Of a stretch of DNA of 64,000 nt, positions 16,622-26,500 are shown piece by piece. Source of the stretch: Sarcodiotheca gaudichaudii (lineage: Eukaryota; Rhodophyta; Florideophyceae; Gigartinales; Solieriaceae). The position numbers and the translations under genes were made by a program. The stretch's first letter is position 1. Each line of letters begins with the position of its first letter. The stretch covers positions 434,001-498,000 of the forward strand of contig JAUKVZ010000002.1 in NCBI GenBank assembly GCA_032355985.1, read 5' to 3'. The notes under the pieces were generated by a model. The model was not told where the DNA came from, did not search any database, and saw only the letters and a list, made by a program, of their open reading frames with translations.

Positions 16622-18316
16622 ATGAAACAACGAAATCTCATGCTCACGGCCGGCATTGCAGTCGCCGGCCTCATGCAGGCTCTCGCGCCCGCGGCTCTGG
16701 CCGGGCTTCCCAAGGCGGTCGACATGGCCCCCAAGGACGCCGCCATTGTCATCGCGACGCCTTCGCTCAATCAGCTCGACAGCAATCTCTCGCAACTGGC
16801 CGCCATGATCGGCTGGGGCGAGATGACCACGCCGCGCGAAGCCCTTGGGGCGATTGGCCTGCGCGACGGGCTCAACATGAATGGCTCGGCCGCCATCTAC
16901 CTCTCTGAGGTCAACATCGACGAGAAGGAGCCCGCGGCCGTCGTCATCCTTCCCGTCACCAACTACGACAAGCTGCTGGGCGGCTTCAACGTCACGCCCG
17001 CAGCCGGCGGCATGCCTGACAACATGGTCGTCCATGGCGAAACCGTCTACGCCCGTGATCTGGGCAATGGCTACGCCGCCTTCGGCCCCATCGCCGACCT
17101 GGTCAACGCCGTCGACGCCAAATCCGGCAGCTCGACTGTCTTCAAGAATCGTCTCGGCGACACCTGCATGAGCGCTCTCGATGGCTGCGACATCATCTTC
17201 ATGAGCGACGTCGAGCAGCTCGAGCCGCTGATTGATGAAGGCATCTCCCAGATCCCGCCGGATCAGCAGGGCCAGATCGATCAGCAGCAGATCGAGATGT
17301 TCAAGGAGCACACCGACATGCTCGTCATGGGTCTTCGAGCCGGCGCCATGGGCGCTGGGTTCGAGTTCGCCATGCGATTCAACGACAACGCCCCCTTTGC
17401 CCCCATGCTTCAGGGCAAGGGCGATTCCAGCAAGCTCATGAAGTCCCTTCCCGCCGGCCAGATGGTCATGGCCTTCGCGATGGATTACTCCCATCCCGGC
17501 ATGAAGGCGATGAACGAGATGAACATGCAGCAGCAGGCCCAGATGGGCATGGGCGGCATGGGCACGATGCTCAGCGAAGCATTCAAGACCGCCACCGGTA
17601 TGGCGGGAGTTGTGCAGTTCAATCCCGCCGGCCTCATGGGTGGCGGCATGCTCGCCAACACCGTCGCGTACTACCGCTCGACCGATCCCCAGAAGTTCAT
17701 GGATGCCGTGTCCGAGGTCATGGACACCATCAATGTTCCGAACGCGACGTTCAACGTCCGCGAGAACGCCACGTCCGTCGACGGCGTCAAGGTCAGCGAA
17801 TGGAACGCCAATGTCGCCCCCGCCGGTCCCGGCGGCATGCAGATGATGCAGGCCACCACCATGCTCTTCGGACAGCAGGGCATCGGCGGCTACATGGCGC
17901 CCGGCAATGAAGGCGTCTACTTCACGCTCTCCAAGAACGTCGGCCTGCTGGGCAGCGCGCTTGCCGCCGGCGGCGCCGATTCCATCATGTCCGACGCGAT
18001 GATCAAGCAGGTCGCCGATCAGCTTCCCTCCAATCGCGTCGCCGAGGGCTACCTCAATGCCCTTCCCATCCTGCAGCAGATGCTGCCGATGGCGGCGATG
18101 ATGGGCATTCCCATGCAGGGCATCAATCTCCCGAACGATCTGCCGCCGGTTGGTGGCAGCATCGAGGCGGACAACGCATCGGTGCGCATGACCGCATACG
18201 CCCCGACGCCCGTCCTGAAGCTCTCCGGCGAGCTCATGGAGAAGGCCAGGGCGATGATGCCCGCGCCCGGTGCGGCAGGCACGCCCGCCCAGAAGGACAG
18301 CAACCCGCCCTTCTGA
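16622..18316 (+). CDS. secreted Met-rich protein of unknown function, 564 aa
   Basis: A signal peptide ending around PAALAGLPKAV is followed by a mixed alpha/beta protein unusually rich in Met and Gln in two regions: residues about 298-320 (MNEMNMQQQAQMGMGGMG) and near the C-terminus (QQMLPMAAMMGIPMQG). The general plan (IVIATPSLNQLDSNLSQL, then ILPVTNYDKLLGGF) recalls large secreted planctomycete proteins of the DUF3352 type, but I cannot confirm that. Met-rich stretches can bind copper(I), which is inference only. AAGAGGA upstream supports the start at 16622. A strong terminator follows. Confidence 0.7.
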   Translation: MKQRNLMLTAGIAVAGLMQALAPAALAGLPKAVDMAPKDAAIVIATPSLNQLDSNLSQLAAMIGWGEMTTPREALGAIGLRDGLNMNGSAAIYLSEVNIDEKEPAAVVILPVTNYDKLLGGFNVTPAAGGMPDNMVVHGETVYARDLGNGYAAFGPIADLVNAVDAKSGSSTVFKNRLGDTCMSALDGCDIIFMSDVEQLEPLIDEGISQIPPDQQGQIDQQQIEMFKEHTDMLVMGLRAGAMGAGFEFAMRFNDNAPFAPMLQGKGDSSKLMKSLPAGQMVMAFAMDYSHPGMKAMNEMNMQQQAQMGMGGMGTMLSEAFKTATGMAGVVQFNPAGLMGGGMLANTVAYYRSTDPQKFMDAVSEVMDTINVPNATFNVRENATSVDGVKVSEWNANVAPAGPGGMQMMQATTMLFGQQGIGGYMAPGNEGVYFTLSKNVGLLGSALAAGGADSIMSDAMIKQVADQLPSNRVAEGYLNALPILQQMLPMAAMMGIPMQGINLPNDLPPVGGSIEADNASVRMTAYAPTPVLKLSGELMEKARAMMPAPGAAGTPAQKDSNPPF

Positions 18317-18347
18317 TCCTGCTTCACACGCAACAGTGATTCGTCCA

Positions 18348-18384
18348 GCCGGACCCGGTGACCATCGCCGGGTCCGGCTTTTTT
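18348..18384 (+). terminator. rho-independent terminator
   Basis: An 11-bp stem (GCCGGACCCGG / CCGGGTCCGGC) with a 9-nt loop is followed by TTTTTT. It ends the Met-rich protein gene and lies just before folP. Confidence 0.92.
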
Positions 18385-18399
18385 CTGCGCCTGCCCGCA

Positions 18400-18405
18400 T
18401 ATCCT
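18400..18405 (+). promoter_or_regulatory. candidate -10 box of folP
   Basis: TATCCT lies nine bases before the ATG at 18415 and after the preceding terminator. There is no Shine-Dalgarno sequence. It helps select 18415 as the start. Confidence 0.4.
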
Positions 18406-18414
18406 GTCACGCCC

Positions 18415-19314
18415 ATGTCCTTCGCGACCACAAACACATCAACGATGCACTGGACGCTCGCGCGCGGGCGCACGCTCGATCTGCGCCCCTACCGGCTGAT
18501 GAAAATCCTCAACGTCACGCCGGACAGTTTCTCCGATGGCGGCGAGCTTCCCGATCCCCAAAGCGTCATTCGCGCCGCACACGAAGCGATCGAAGAGGGC
18601 GCCGCGCTGCTCGATATCGGTGGCGAATCCACACGCCCCGGCGCACAGCGCATCTCCGCACATGAGCAGATCAATCGCGTCGAGCCCGCGATCCGCGCCA
18701 TCCGTCAATCAGGTATCGAAGCACCCATCAGCGTCGACACCACCAGCGCAGCAGTCGCCAGGGCGGCGCTGGACGCCGGCGCCGATGCGATCAACGACGT
18801 CTCCGCAGGGCTTGAAGATGACGCCATGCTTCCGCTGGCCGCCGAACGCGCCTGCGGCCTCATCCTCATGCATCGACTCGCGCCGCCTGGCAAGGACGTC
18901 TACTCCCACGCGCACAAGGCCGCGCCGGACTATGGCGGCGATGTCACCGGCAGCGTGAATCGCTTCCTCGCCGAACGACTGTCCGCGGCCGCGGCTGCAG
19001 GCGTATCCGAAGACGCCATCGTGCTCGATCCAGGCCTGGGCTTCGGCAAGAACGTTAGTCAGAACTACGAACTCATCGCGCATCTGAACGAAATCCTTGC
19101 GCTGGGCCGCCCGGTGCTTGCCGCCGCCAGCCGCAAGAGCTTCATCGGCGCCGCCTGTGATGAGCAGGATCCAGCCGATCGCGTCACAGGCTCAGTCGCG
19201 GCGAGCGTGTTGATGGCGATGCAAGGCGCCCGACTCTTCCGCGTCCACGACATCGCGGCCCATCGCCAGGCGCTGGATGTCGCCTTCCGCGTCATCGATC
19301 CGAGCGCCTGTTGA
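18415..19314 (+). CDS. folP: dihydropteroate synthase
   Basis: FolP condenses p-aminobenzoate with dihydropterin pyrophosphate in folate synthesis. The TIM-barrel protein (299 residues) has KILNVTPDSFSDGG near its N-terminus, then LDIGGESTRPGA, ISVDTTSAAVA, AGADAINDVSAG, DPGLGFGKN and AASRKSFIGA, the complete set of DHPS signatures. Members usually start close to the first of these, so the ATG at 18415 is chosen; the in-frame ATG at 18358 lies inside the upstream terminator and is rejected. 18445 is a second possibility. trxA follows about 115 bases later on the same strand. Confidence 0.95.
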   Translation: MSFATTNTSTMHWTLARGRTLDLRPYRLMKILNVTPDSFSDGGELPDPQSVIRAAHEAIEEGAALLDIGGESTRPGAQRISAHEQINRVEPAIRAIRQSGIEAPISVDTTSAAVARAALDAGADAINDVSAGLEDDAMLPLAAERACGLILMHRLAPPGKDVYSHAHKAAPDYGGDVTGSVNRFLAERLSAAAAAGVSEDAIVLDPGLGFGKNVSQNYELIAHLNEILALGRPVLAAASRKSFIGAACDEQDPADRVTGSVAASVLMAMQGARLFRVHDIAAHRQALDVAFRVIDPSAC

Positions 19315-19430
19315 TCAAGTCTCCGGCCCGGACGTACGATGACTCGCACAGATCGGGCAGGAAGCCGCCTGATCACAACCAGATGAACCCCAAGACGAAG
19401 GACGGCAGCAGCCGTCTTCCGGAGAATGCA

Positions 19431-19763
19431 ATGGCAAGCCAGAAGGTGCTCGAGTTCACGGATTCCAACTTCGACGAAGAGGTCGTGCAGTCCTCCATTC
19501 CGGTCCTCGTGGACTTCTGGGCCGAATGGTGCGCCCCCTGCCGCGCTCTCGCCCCGACCATCGACGAAATCGCCGACGACTTCGGCGCCCGCGCCAAAAT
19601 CGGCAAGGTCGATACGGACTCCAATCGCGAGATCAGCGTGAAGTACGGCATCGCCGCCATCCCCACCGTCCTGCTCTTTCAAAATGGCGAGGTCAAGAAG
19701 AAGTGGTCCGGCCTCACCAAGAAAGAGGAGTTCGTCAACGCGATCAATGAGTTGACCGGGTAA
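19431..19763 (+). CDS. trxA: thioredoxin
   Basis: A 110-residue thioredoxin that reduces protein disulfides with its Cys pair. The active site WCAPC is at residues 33-37, embedded in VDFWAEWCAPCRALAP; the cis-Pro loop is in GIAAIPTVLLF. The active-site dipeptide is Ala-Pro instead of the more common Gly-Pro. GGAGAA lies just upstream of the ATG at 19431, which matches the usual thioredoxin start; a longer in-frame start at 19311 would add 40 residues overlapping folP and is rejected. Its terminator is embedded in the end of the convergent lgt gene. Confidence 0.95.
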   Translation: MASQKVLEFTDSNFDEEVVQSSIPVLVDFWAEWCAPCRALAPTIDEIADDFGARAKIGKVDTDSNREISVKYGIAAIPTVLLFQNGEVKKKWSGLTKKEEFVNAINELTG

Positions 19764-19790
19764 CGCGCGGACCCGGTGTTCGACGACGAG

Positions 19791-19834
19791 GCCGCGTCAG
19801 GAAGGATCTTTATCTTCCGCAGACGCGGCTTTTT
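19791..19834 (+). terminator. terminator of trxA overlapping the lgt coding end
   Basis: An 8-bp outer stem (GCCGCGTC / GACGCGGC) encloses an inner GGAAG/CTTCC hairpin and is followed by TTTTT. It lies almost wholly inside the last codons of lgt on the other strand. Confidence 0.8.
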
Positions 19835-20891
19835 CGTGCGCGGGCCGTGCGCCGCTTCGCCAGCCGCCGATCGCCTCCCCGCCCTTCTTGCGCAGGAACA
19901 TCAGGATCAGCACGCCGCCGATGATCATCAAAGCGCTCAGCCACTGCCCGCGCGTCAAACCGAGCATGCGCGGCGTCGCCAGATGATCATCCGGCAGACG
20001 CCAGATCTCCGAAAAGATGCGCAGCGCGCCGTAGACGATCAGAAACCAGCTTCCGATCACACCCGGCTTGCGCGGCTTCATCCAGATCAACCAGAGCACG
20101 CCGCCAAGCACCGGCCCTTCAACGAACGCCTGCAGAAGCTGCGAAGGAAAACGCGCCGTCAGCAATGGCTCAAGCTGCGCTTTGAGCGCGGGCGCCCCCT
20201 GCTGAATCAACTCCACAAGCCGCACGCTCGCATCGCCGATCTGTTGACCCGTCGGGCTGAAGACATCGATTTTCGAAGGCGCCGCCTCGCCAAGCAGATT
20301 GAGAAACTCCTCCTGCTGCGGCATCGTCATCTCCGGCATATGCCTGCTGAGAATCTCCTGCGGATAGCGCACCGACCACCAGGGCCCCGGCTCGCCGCGA
20401 TCAGCCACGACGCGACCGAGCAGTTCGCCATTGATGAAGTTCGCCATCCGTCCGAGGAAGAGGCCGAAGGGCGCCGTCAGCACGACCATGTCCAGCAGAT
20501 GCAATAGCGGCGTGCGCATCCGATGCGCCACATACGCGCATGCGATGATGGCCCCGATGATGCCGCCATGACTGGCCATCCCGCCTTCATTGATGCGAAG
20601 CGCGCCCCACCACGGAAAGCCGCCGCCGAACTCGATGAACAGATCCGGCCGGTAGAACAGCACATATCCCAGCCGCCCGCCGACAAGCACACCGACCATC
20701 AACGCAAAGATCGCATCCGGCACGCGCTCAGCCGGAATAAGACACAGCCCGCGCAGCGCAAGCCGGCGAATAATCAGCCAGCAGATCAGAAATCCGGCGA
20801 TGTAGGCAAGCCCATACCAGCGCACTTCAAGCGCGCCGATCCGCAGAGCGACGGGATCAAGATCATGCATCCATGCGGCGAGCACGCTCAC
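19797..20891 (-). CDS. lgt: prolipoprotein diacylglyceryl transferase
   Basis: Lgt is a polytopic inner-membrane enzyme that moves a diacylglyceryl group from phosphatidylglycerol to the lipobox Cys of prolipoproteins. The 364-residue product has several membrane spans, VRWYGLAYIAGF at the N-terminus, the catalytic-region MASHGGIIGAI segment, and the family signature GRMANFINGELLGR. It carries an insert of roughly 70 residues between GRMANFINGELLGR and the C-terminal LIWMKPRKPG spans, longer than in most Lgt. The start is GTG at 20891 with a TAACGT box eight bases upstream and no Shine-Dalgarno. A lipoprotein gene elsewhere in this window (5622-6071) would be a substrate. Confidence 0.92.
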   Translation of the reverse strand: MSVLAAWMHDLDPVALRIGALEVRWYGLAYIAGFLICWLIIRRLALRGLCLIPAERVPDAIFALMVGVLVGGRLGYVLFYRPDLFIEFGGGFPWWGALRINEGGMASHGGIIGAIIACAYVAHRMRTPLLHLLDMVVLTAPFGLFLGRMANFINGELLGRVVADRGEPGPWWSVRYPQEILSRHMPEMTMPQQEEFLNLLGEAAPSKIDVFSPTGQQIGDASVRLVELIQQGAPALKAQLEPLLTARFPSQLLQAFVEGPVLGGVLWLIWMKPRKPGVIGSWFLIVYGALRIFSEIWRLPDDHLATPRMLGLTRGQWLSALMIIGGVLILMFLRKKGGEAIGGWRSGARPAHEKAASAEDKDPS

Positions 20892-20946
20892 AATCGAACA
20901 CGTTACCAGAGGATCGCGCCCCGGCGCCTCCCGCGCGCCTGGCCTT

Positions 20947-20952
20947 TACACT
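20947..20952 (+). promoter_or_regulatory. candidate -10 box, leaderless arrangement
   Basis: TACACT is seven bases before the ATG at 20960, the same hexamer as in front of coaD. No Shine-Dalgarno sequence is present. Confidence 0.45.
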
Positions 20953-20959
20953 CTGACGC

Positions 20960-22189
20960 ATGACTTCCATGCAGCCGGCGATGGCCATCGCCCTTCTCAT
21001 CCTGCTTCCGACCATCGGCGCCGTGCTCCTGGCGCAGATCATGCGCCGCACGCCGATGCCCACACTCGCCGGCGCGATCCTCGGAGGCGCCCTCGCAGGC
21101 ATCCTGCTCGGCGCCGGTGTGCTGGGCCATGCGGCCCCCGATTTCTATCGAAGCGTCTTCCTCAACGCCGTGACCGAACGCGCCGAACTCACCGAGCTTC
21201 GCAGCGCCCACGAGCGCGAGATGCTCGTGATGATCGAATCAGACGTCTCCGATGTCGCCATCGACGAACTGCGGGAACACCATCTGCGCGCCATCGCCGA
21301 AGCCGAATCGAACGTCGCGCAGGCCGAACAGACGCGCCGCGACGCCGCCACCATCGCCATCAGCGCCGCCTTCGGACTGCTGCTGCTCACCGGCGCCGCC
21401 AGACGAGCCCGCGCCTCGCGACGACGAATCGAGCCACCCTTCGGCCCGCTCGCCGCGGCAATCGGCTCACTCGCCATCGCAGGCATTCCCGCCGCACTTC
21501 TCATCCGTTGGACGCTCAGCGAGAGCTGGCCCGTCGCTTGCGCCTTCGGCCTCGCCTGCGCCATCGGCGGCGCCTTTCCCACGCGAGCCGCGCGCGAGGC
21601 CCCCGCCGGTCGCCGAAGCGCCGTCGATCTTGCCGCCCTCTGCGCCATGGCGCTTGGCCTGCTCGCGCTTGCCTACTTCGATGTGATGCTCGGCGCCGGC
21701 GCCATCATCGCCACGGCCGCAGGCGTCCTGCTCGGCAAACTTCTGGCGCCGAATCGTTCGCTGCGCCGCATCGTCTTCGCGTTGAACATGTGGCTGTGCG
21801 TGCCCGCGCTTGCAGCGTTCGCGCTCGTATACGTTGACCTGGCGTCGCTCGCATCGACGAAAGCATTCTGGATTCCCGTCGTCGTCGCCGTCATCTTCGC
21901 AAGCGATGGCCGCTGGCTTGGCGGCTGGCTGGGCTGGTGGACGTGCGGCTCAGCGACCGGCAAAGCCGAAGCATGGCGCCGCTCGTCAGCGATGCTCTCG
22001 TGCGAGGCCGGGCCCATCGCCATCGGCTGTGCGGCGCTGCTGGGCGCCATCGGCATGCTCAGTGAAGTCCTCGTCGCCGCCGCCGTCATCGGCTCGATCG
22101 GCGTGGAACTCTCATCCGGCGTTCGCGCACGCTTTGCCCGCTCGCTGGACGCCGGCGATCCATTCCTGCTCGATGAGCCCGAAGATTAG
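20960..22189 (+). CDS. polytopic membrane protein of unknown function
   Basis: The 409-residue product has an N-terminal membrane span, a second hydrophobic segment, a soluble Glu/Arg-rich helical stretch (residues about 72-130), and then roughly eight more hydrophobic segments. The soluble stretch (TERAELTELRSAHERE ... NVAQAEQTRRDAA) looks like a coiled coil. The later spans, with GIGMLSEVLV-like and GWLGWWTCG segments, faintly recall halves of cation:proton antiporters, but I would not assign it. It is followed without a gap by the convergent amidohydrolase: the two stops overlap in TTAG. Confidence 0.7.
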   Translation: MTSMQPAMAIALLILLPTIGAVLLAQIMRRTPMPTLAGAILGGALAGILLGAGVLGHAAPDFYRSVFLNAVTERAELTELRSAHEREMLVMIESDVSDVAIDELREHHLRAIAEAESNVAQAEQTRRDAATIAISAAFGLLLLTGAARRARASRRRIEPPFGPLAAAIGSLAIAGIPAALLIRWTLSESWPVACAFGLACAIGGAFPTRAAREAPAGRRSAVDLAALCAMALGLLALAYFDVMLGAGAIIATAAGVLLGKLLAPNRSLRRIVFALNMWLCVPALAAFALVYVDLASLASTKAFWIPVVVAVIFASDGRWLGGWLGWWTCGSATGKAEAWRRSSAMLSCEAGPIAIGCAALLGAIGMLSEVLVAAAVIGSIGVELSSGVRARFARSLDAGDPFLLDEPED

Positions 22190-23571
22190 TTGTCGCGTTC
22201 CGACGTCGGCGGAATCAGCCCGAGCTGGCGATACTTGGCGCGATACTTCTCAGCAAGCGCCGTCTGCTTGTTCTCCATGTCGACAGCTCGACCATCGATG
22301 AACGCCATCTCGACATCCGTCGTGTTCTCGAGCACATCGTCATTGGTGACGATCAGCGTGGCCCGCTTGTTCGCATCCAGCGATCCAAGCTCATCACCCA
22401 CACCAATCAGCTCCGCCGGTGAAAGCGTGATCGCTCGAAGCGCCGCCTCCGGTGAAAGGCCATACGCCACGCATGTGCCCGCCTGATCCGGCAGATTGCG
22501 CAGGTGCGGCGTCTGGAACGTGCCGCCCGCCGTCGCCAGACACCAGCGCACGCCCGCGCTTTCCAGCTTCGAAGCGAGCGTGAAGGGCTCGTCATACGGA
22601 TCATCGCGCCGGCGCGGCAAGCGATGCGAACCCGTGACGATCACGCCCACATCCGAACTACGCAACAGATCGCTGCACATCGCCGCATCCCGGCCGCCGA
22701 TGAGAATCGCCCGCAATCCGCGCTCACGCACGAACGATACGGCGGACTCAATCTGCTCCAGCTCCTGCGCCTGAATGAAGACGGGCTTCTCACCCGACAG
22801 CGCCGGTCGCATCGCCTCCCAGCGAAGATCAATCGCGACATTCGGATCAGCATCACGCGCCGCAAAGTACGCATCGGCCGCGTCGAACGCATCTTCAATC
22901 GCGCGAAGATTCTCCTTCGCTTCCTTGAGCTGCTCTTCGTCCGACTTCTGCATCCACCACGCCGAAATCGGTCGCACGCGCGGCCAGGCGATCACCAGAC
23001 CTGCATCATCAATGATCGTCATGTCCTCCCACGTCCAGCCTTCCAGACGCATCACACTGGCGCGCCCGGGAATGGCGCCGCCCGATGGAAGCACAAGCGT
23101 CGTCAGCACGCCGCTGGAGCGCGTGACGGGAATCAACGTCGAATCCGGATTCACACCAACAGCCGCCCACACTTCAGGCGAGACGGCGCCGATTTCGGAA
23201 ACATCGATCGTCGCGCGCACCGCGCCGACTTCCATCAGACCCAGCACGGAGTTGGCCGCGACCATGCCCGGATAGACATGCCGCCCCTCCAGATCGATCT
23301 GCACGATGGGCGCCGAGCCGACGTCTTCGCCGATGAGCAGCACCTCGTCGCTTTCACCGACGGCCACGATGCGCCCATCAGCGAACGCGACGCCGCCATC
23401 TTCGATCGTTTCACCGCTGACCGTGTGCACGACGCCGCCGGTGAGGATCGTCGTGCCGATCTGAGGCGCCGCCTTGTGTCCAAGATCCTGCGCCGTCGCC
23501 GGAATCGCCGTCAACACAAGCAACAACGTTGCGCAAAGAATCGTTCGCATGGTGTCTCGCATCAGTTTCAT
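22186..23571 (-). CDS. secreted amidohydrolase-superfamily protein lacking the HxH metal motif
   Basis: A signal peptide (ending TAQ) leads into an amidohydrolase-like protein of 461 residues. The small beta-sandwich domain is clear (TTILTGGVVHTVSGETIEDGGVAFADGRIVAVG). After the hinge, GRHVYPGMVAANSVLGL occupies the position where catalytic members have PGLIDxHxH; both His are missing. The C-terminal GLSPEAALRAITLSPAELIGVGDELGSLD is the typical end of the family. I infer a non-metal or regulatory partner of the larger neighbour. Its ATG overlaps the neighbour's TGA (ATGA), so the two are translationally coupled. An upstream ATG at 23610 is in frame but within the neighbour. Confidence 0.8.
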   Translation of the reverse strand: MKLMRDTMRTILCATLLLVLTAIPATAQDLGHKAAPQIGTTILTGGVVHTVSGETIEDGGVAFADGRIVAVGESDEVLLIGEDVGSAPIVQIDLEGRHVYPGMVAANSVLGLMEVGAVRATIDVSEIGAVSPEVWAAVGVNPDSTLIPVTRSSGVLTTLVLPSGGAIPGRASVMRLEGWTWEDMTIIDDAGLVIAWPRVRPISAWWMQKSDEEQLKEAKENLRAIEDAFDAADAYFAARDADPNVAIDLRWEAMRPALSGEKPVFIQAQELEQIESAVSFVRERGLRAILIGGRDAAMCSDLLRSSDVGVIVTGSHRLPRRRDDPYDEPFTLASKLESAGVRWCLATAGGTFQTPHLRNLPDQAGTCVAYGLSPEAALRAITLSPAELIGVGDELGSLDANKRATLIVTNDDVLENTTDVEMAFIDGRAVDMENKQTALAEKYRAKYRQLGLIPPTSERDN

Positions 23572-26500
23572 CGTGAAAACTCGAGAAGCGTGCAGCCGCA
23601 GTCGCCGCACTGGTTCGCTTCGGGATCAATGCCCGCTCGCATCAGCTCGAGCATGTACGTTTCAAGCGCCTCGTTGTCATGATCATGATCATGCAATGCA
23701 GTCGCGGCCTGGCCGAACTTCTTCGGCTTGCTCTTGCCCCCTTCGCCGGAGGCGAGAATCTTCTGAATAATCCGGTTCCGCTCGGCGCGAGCCTGATCCC
23801 GCATCAACTGATCCAGTTCAAGCGAGAACATCAGAGCGCCGTCGATGTACGTCTCTTCGCAGCGCGTCATCGTCGACAGCGGCGAACCCGACCAGATGAC
23901 GAAGTCCGCATCCTTGCCCTCTTCAAGAGAGCCGATGCGATCCTCCACACCAAGCTGAATCGCCGGATTGATCGTGACGAACTTCAGCGCCTCATCCGGC
24001 GAAAGCCCGCCAAAGCGCACGGCCTTAGCCGCTTCCGTGTTCATCCGCCGCGCCAGCTCCGCCGAATCGGAGTTGAACGAGACGATCACACCGACCTCAT
24101 GCATGATCGCGCCATTCTCAGGAATCGCGTCGATCACCTCCATCTTGTACGCCCACCAGTCGCTGAACGTGGAGCCGCCGATCGCAGACTCCCGGATCGC
24201 CTCGGCGACCTTGTAGCCTTCGAGCACATGCTGGAACGTGCCGATGCGGAAGCCGAACTCATTGGCCACGCGGCAAAGCATGAGAATCTCATCCTGCCGA
24301 TAGCTGTGGCAATGCACGAGCCGCTGATTCGCGAGAATCTCAGCCAGCGCCTCCAGCTCCAGATCAGTTCGCGGCGGCACGGAGCGCTGCCGCTGTGCCG
24401 ATGACATGCTCGCATGCGCCGCCATCGCGCGTGCGTATTCATCCGCCGCGATGAAGCGATCGCGAATGATCGTCTCGACGCCAAGCCTTGATTGCGGGTA
24501 GCGCGTCTTGACGGCGTCTCCCCAGTTCGACTGCTTGACGTTCTCGCCAAGCGCAAACTTGATGCCGCCCGGCGCGCCGGCAAGCTTTAGATCATCCGGA
24601 TGCGCACTGCCCCAGCGAAGCTTGATCGTCTGATTCTGCCCGCCGATCGGATTGGCTGAACCATGCAGCAGATTCGCCGCCGTCAGACCGCCGGCAAGCT
24701 GCCTGTACAGATTGATGTCATCCGGATTCAGCACATCGCCGATGCGCACTTCCGATGTCACGGCCTGCGTGCCTTCGTTGACGCCGCCTGAGATCGCCGT
24801 ATGACTGTGGCAATCGATCAGGCCGGGCGTGACATGCCGACCTTCAAGCTCGATCACGCGCACATCTCGCGTGCGGGGCGCATCGCTCGCCGGGCCGACC
24901 CATTCGACCTTGCCATTGCGAATCACCATCGCGCCATCGTCGATGATCCCGGCAGGACCGCTCGTCCAGATGACGCCGCCCGTCAGAAGTAGATCCTCCT
25001 GCTCAGGCGCCTGCGCCATGCCATACGCGCCCACCGGCGTCGAGATCAACTCCGGCGCAGGCTCCGGCTCCTTGTCTTCATCTGATTCGTCACCTTCGGC
25101 GTCGGCGACGGCGACTTCTTCATCCTCATCGCCCGCCGACTCACCCATCGCGACATCGTCATCCTCGCCGATCACTTCATCCGTGCGCTCGGCGCGCCAC
25201 GGGAACATGAATCCGTCCGGATCGACAACCGTGCCGAGAATCTCATCTCCAGCCAGCACGCCGGAGATCGTCCACAGCCCTTCCGCTTCAAACGCCTCGC
25301 CATCCATCGTGAAGTCGATGCGCGAATCGCGAACCGTCACGCTCTTCGCCTTGGCCTCCACATCCAGAGCTTCGAGCATCAGCTTGTTGCCTTCGGCGAT
25401 CTTCAGCAGGCCATCCGTCGGCTCCGCTTCACCAAAGCGCGCGGCCCAGACACCTTCGAATCGCGCATCTGGCGCTTCACTAATCTCGTAACGACGGCCT
25501 GACACCCACACATCGCGAATCGTCGATTCCTTGTCGAAGAGCTCCCCATCGAGGATCACCAGGCTCGCGACCTTGCCGGGCTCGACTGTGCCCAGCAGCT
25601 CCGACGCGCCAAGCATCATCGCCGGCTTCGTCGTCAGCATCGCCAGCGCATCTTCTTCAGCAAGCCCCTGCTCGATCGCCTTGCGAAGGTTCTTGTGAAA
25701 GTCCTCATCCTTGCGAAGCTGATCCGTTGTGATCGCGACCTGCACGCCTTCATCCTGCAGCCTTCGCAGATTGGTCGGCGCCTGCTCCCAGCTCTGCAGA
25801 TCGCGAAGCGTCACCGCCTCACGCTCGCCGTAGGTCGACACGCCCGGCGCCTTGGGATACGTCACTGGCGCGATGATGCGCGTGCGATCCGTCGCAATCG
25901 CCGGAAGACGACGGAACTCCATGCCGTCGCCGACCACCAGATATCGCCGCGAAAACTCGTTGGCGATCTTGGCCGCGCGCAGCGCGTTCACTTCGTCCTT
26001 CGCATAGAAAAGCAGCGGCGTCGACTCGGGCCCATTTGGCCCCAGCGCCACCAGCGCCTCAGATCGGTGCGGCACGGAGCTCGCCCGCTCCGCCATGCCC
26101 GTCGATTCCTCCACCGCAGCGCACCAGCCCGCATCAAGCAGCGTCTGGCGAATCAGCGCAATCGCGCCCATCAACGATCCCGGATACTGCTGCTCGCGCC
26201 GACCGGCTCGCTCAAAGGCGACCGTCTGGTAGATCTGCGGCAGAATCACATCCGGCGTGGCGCTCTCCGTCACCGACTCCGGCTCGGCAAGAGCAATCAG
26301 TGAAGCCGTGCCTCGAAAGACGCCGTCATCAGGCGTGATCGCCGCCGACGCGAAGCCAAGCTCGCGAAGCTTCTTGCGGGACGCGCCATCCAGCCCATCC
26401 CCTTCCAGGGCGGAGCGATGCGCCTGAATCTTCGAGTTGTTCCAGTGGGCGCCCGGCGCATCCTCATCACGCAGCGGCGTCTTCACCGGCGCATAAGGCT

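Noticed and set aside
16580-18400. A 606-codon minus-strand frame over the Met-rich protein
   Set aside because: His/Gly-rich mirror frame; the His richness reflects Met codons read on the other strand. It also crosses a terminator.
20960-22189. Assignment of the membrane protein as a Na+/H+ antiporter
   Set aside because: It lacks the paired acidic or ND motifs of CPA1/CPA2 proteins; only general hydrophobicity matches.
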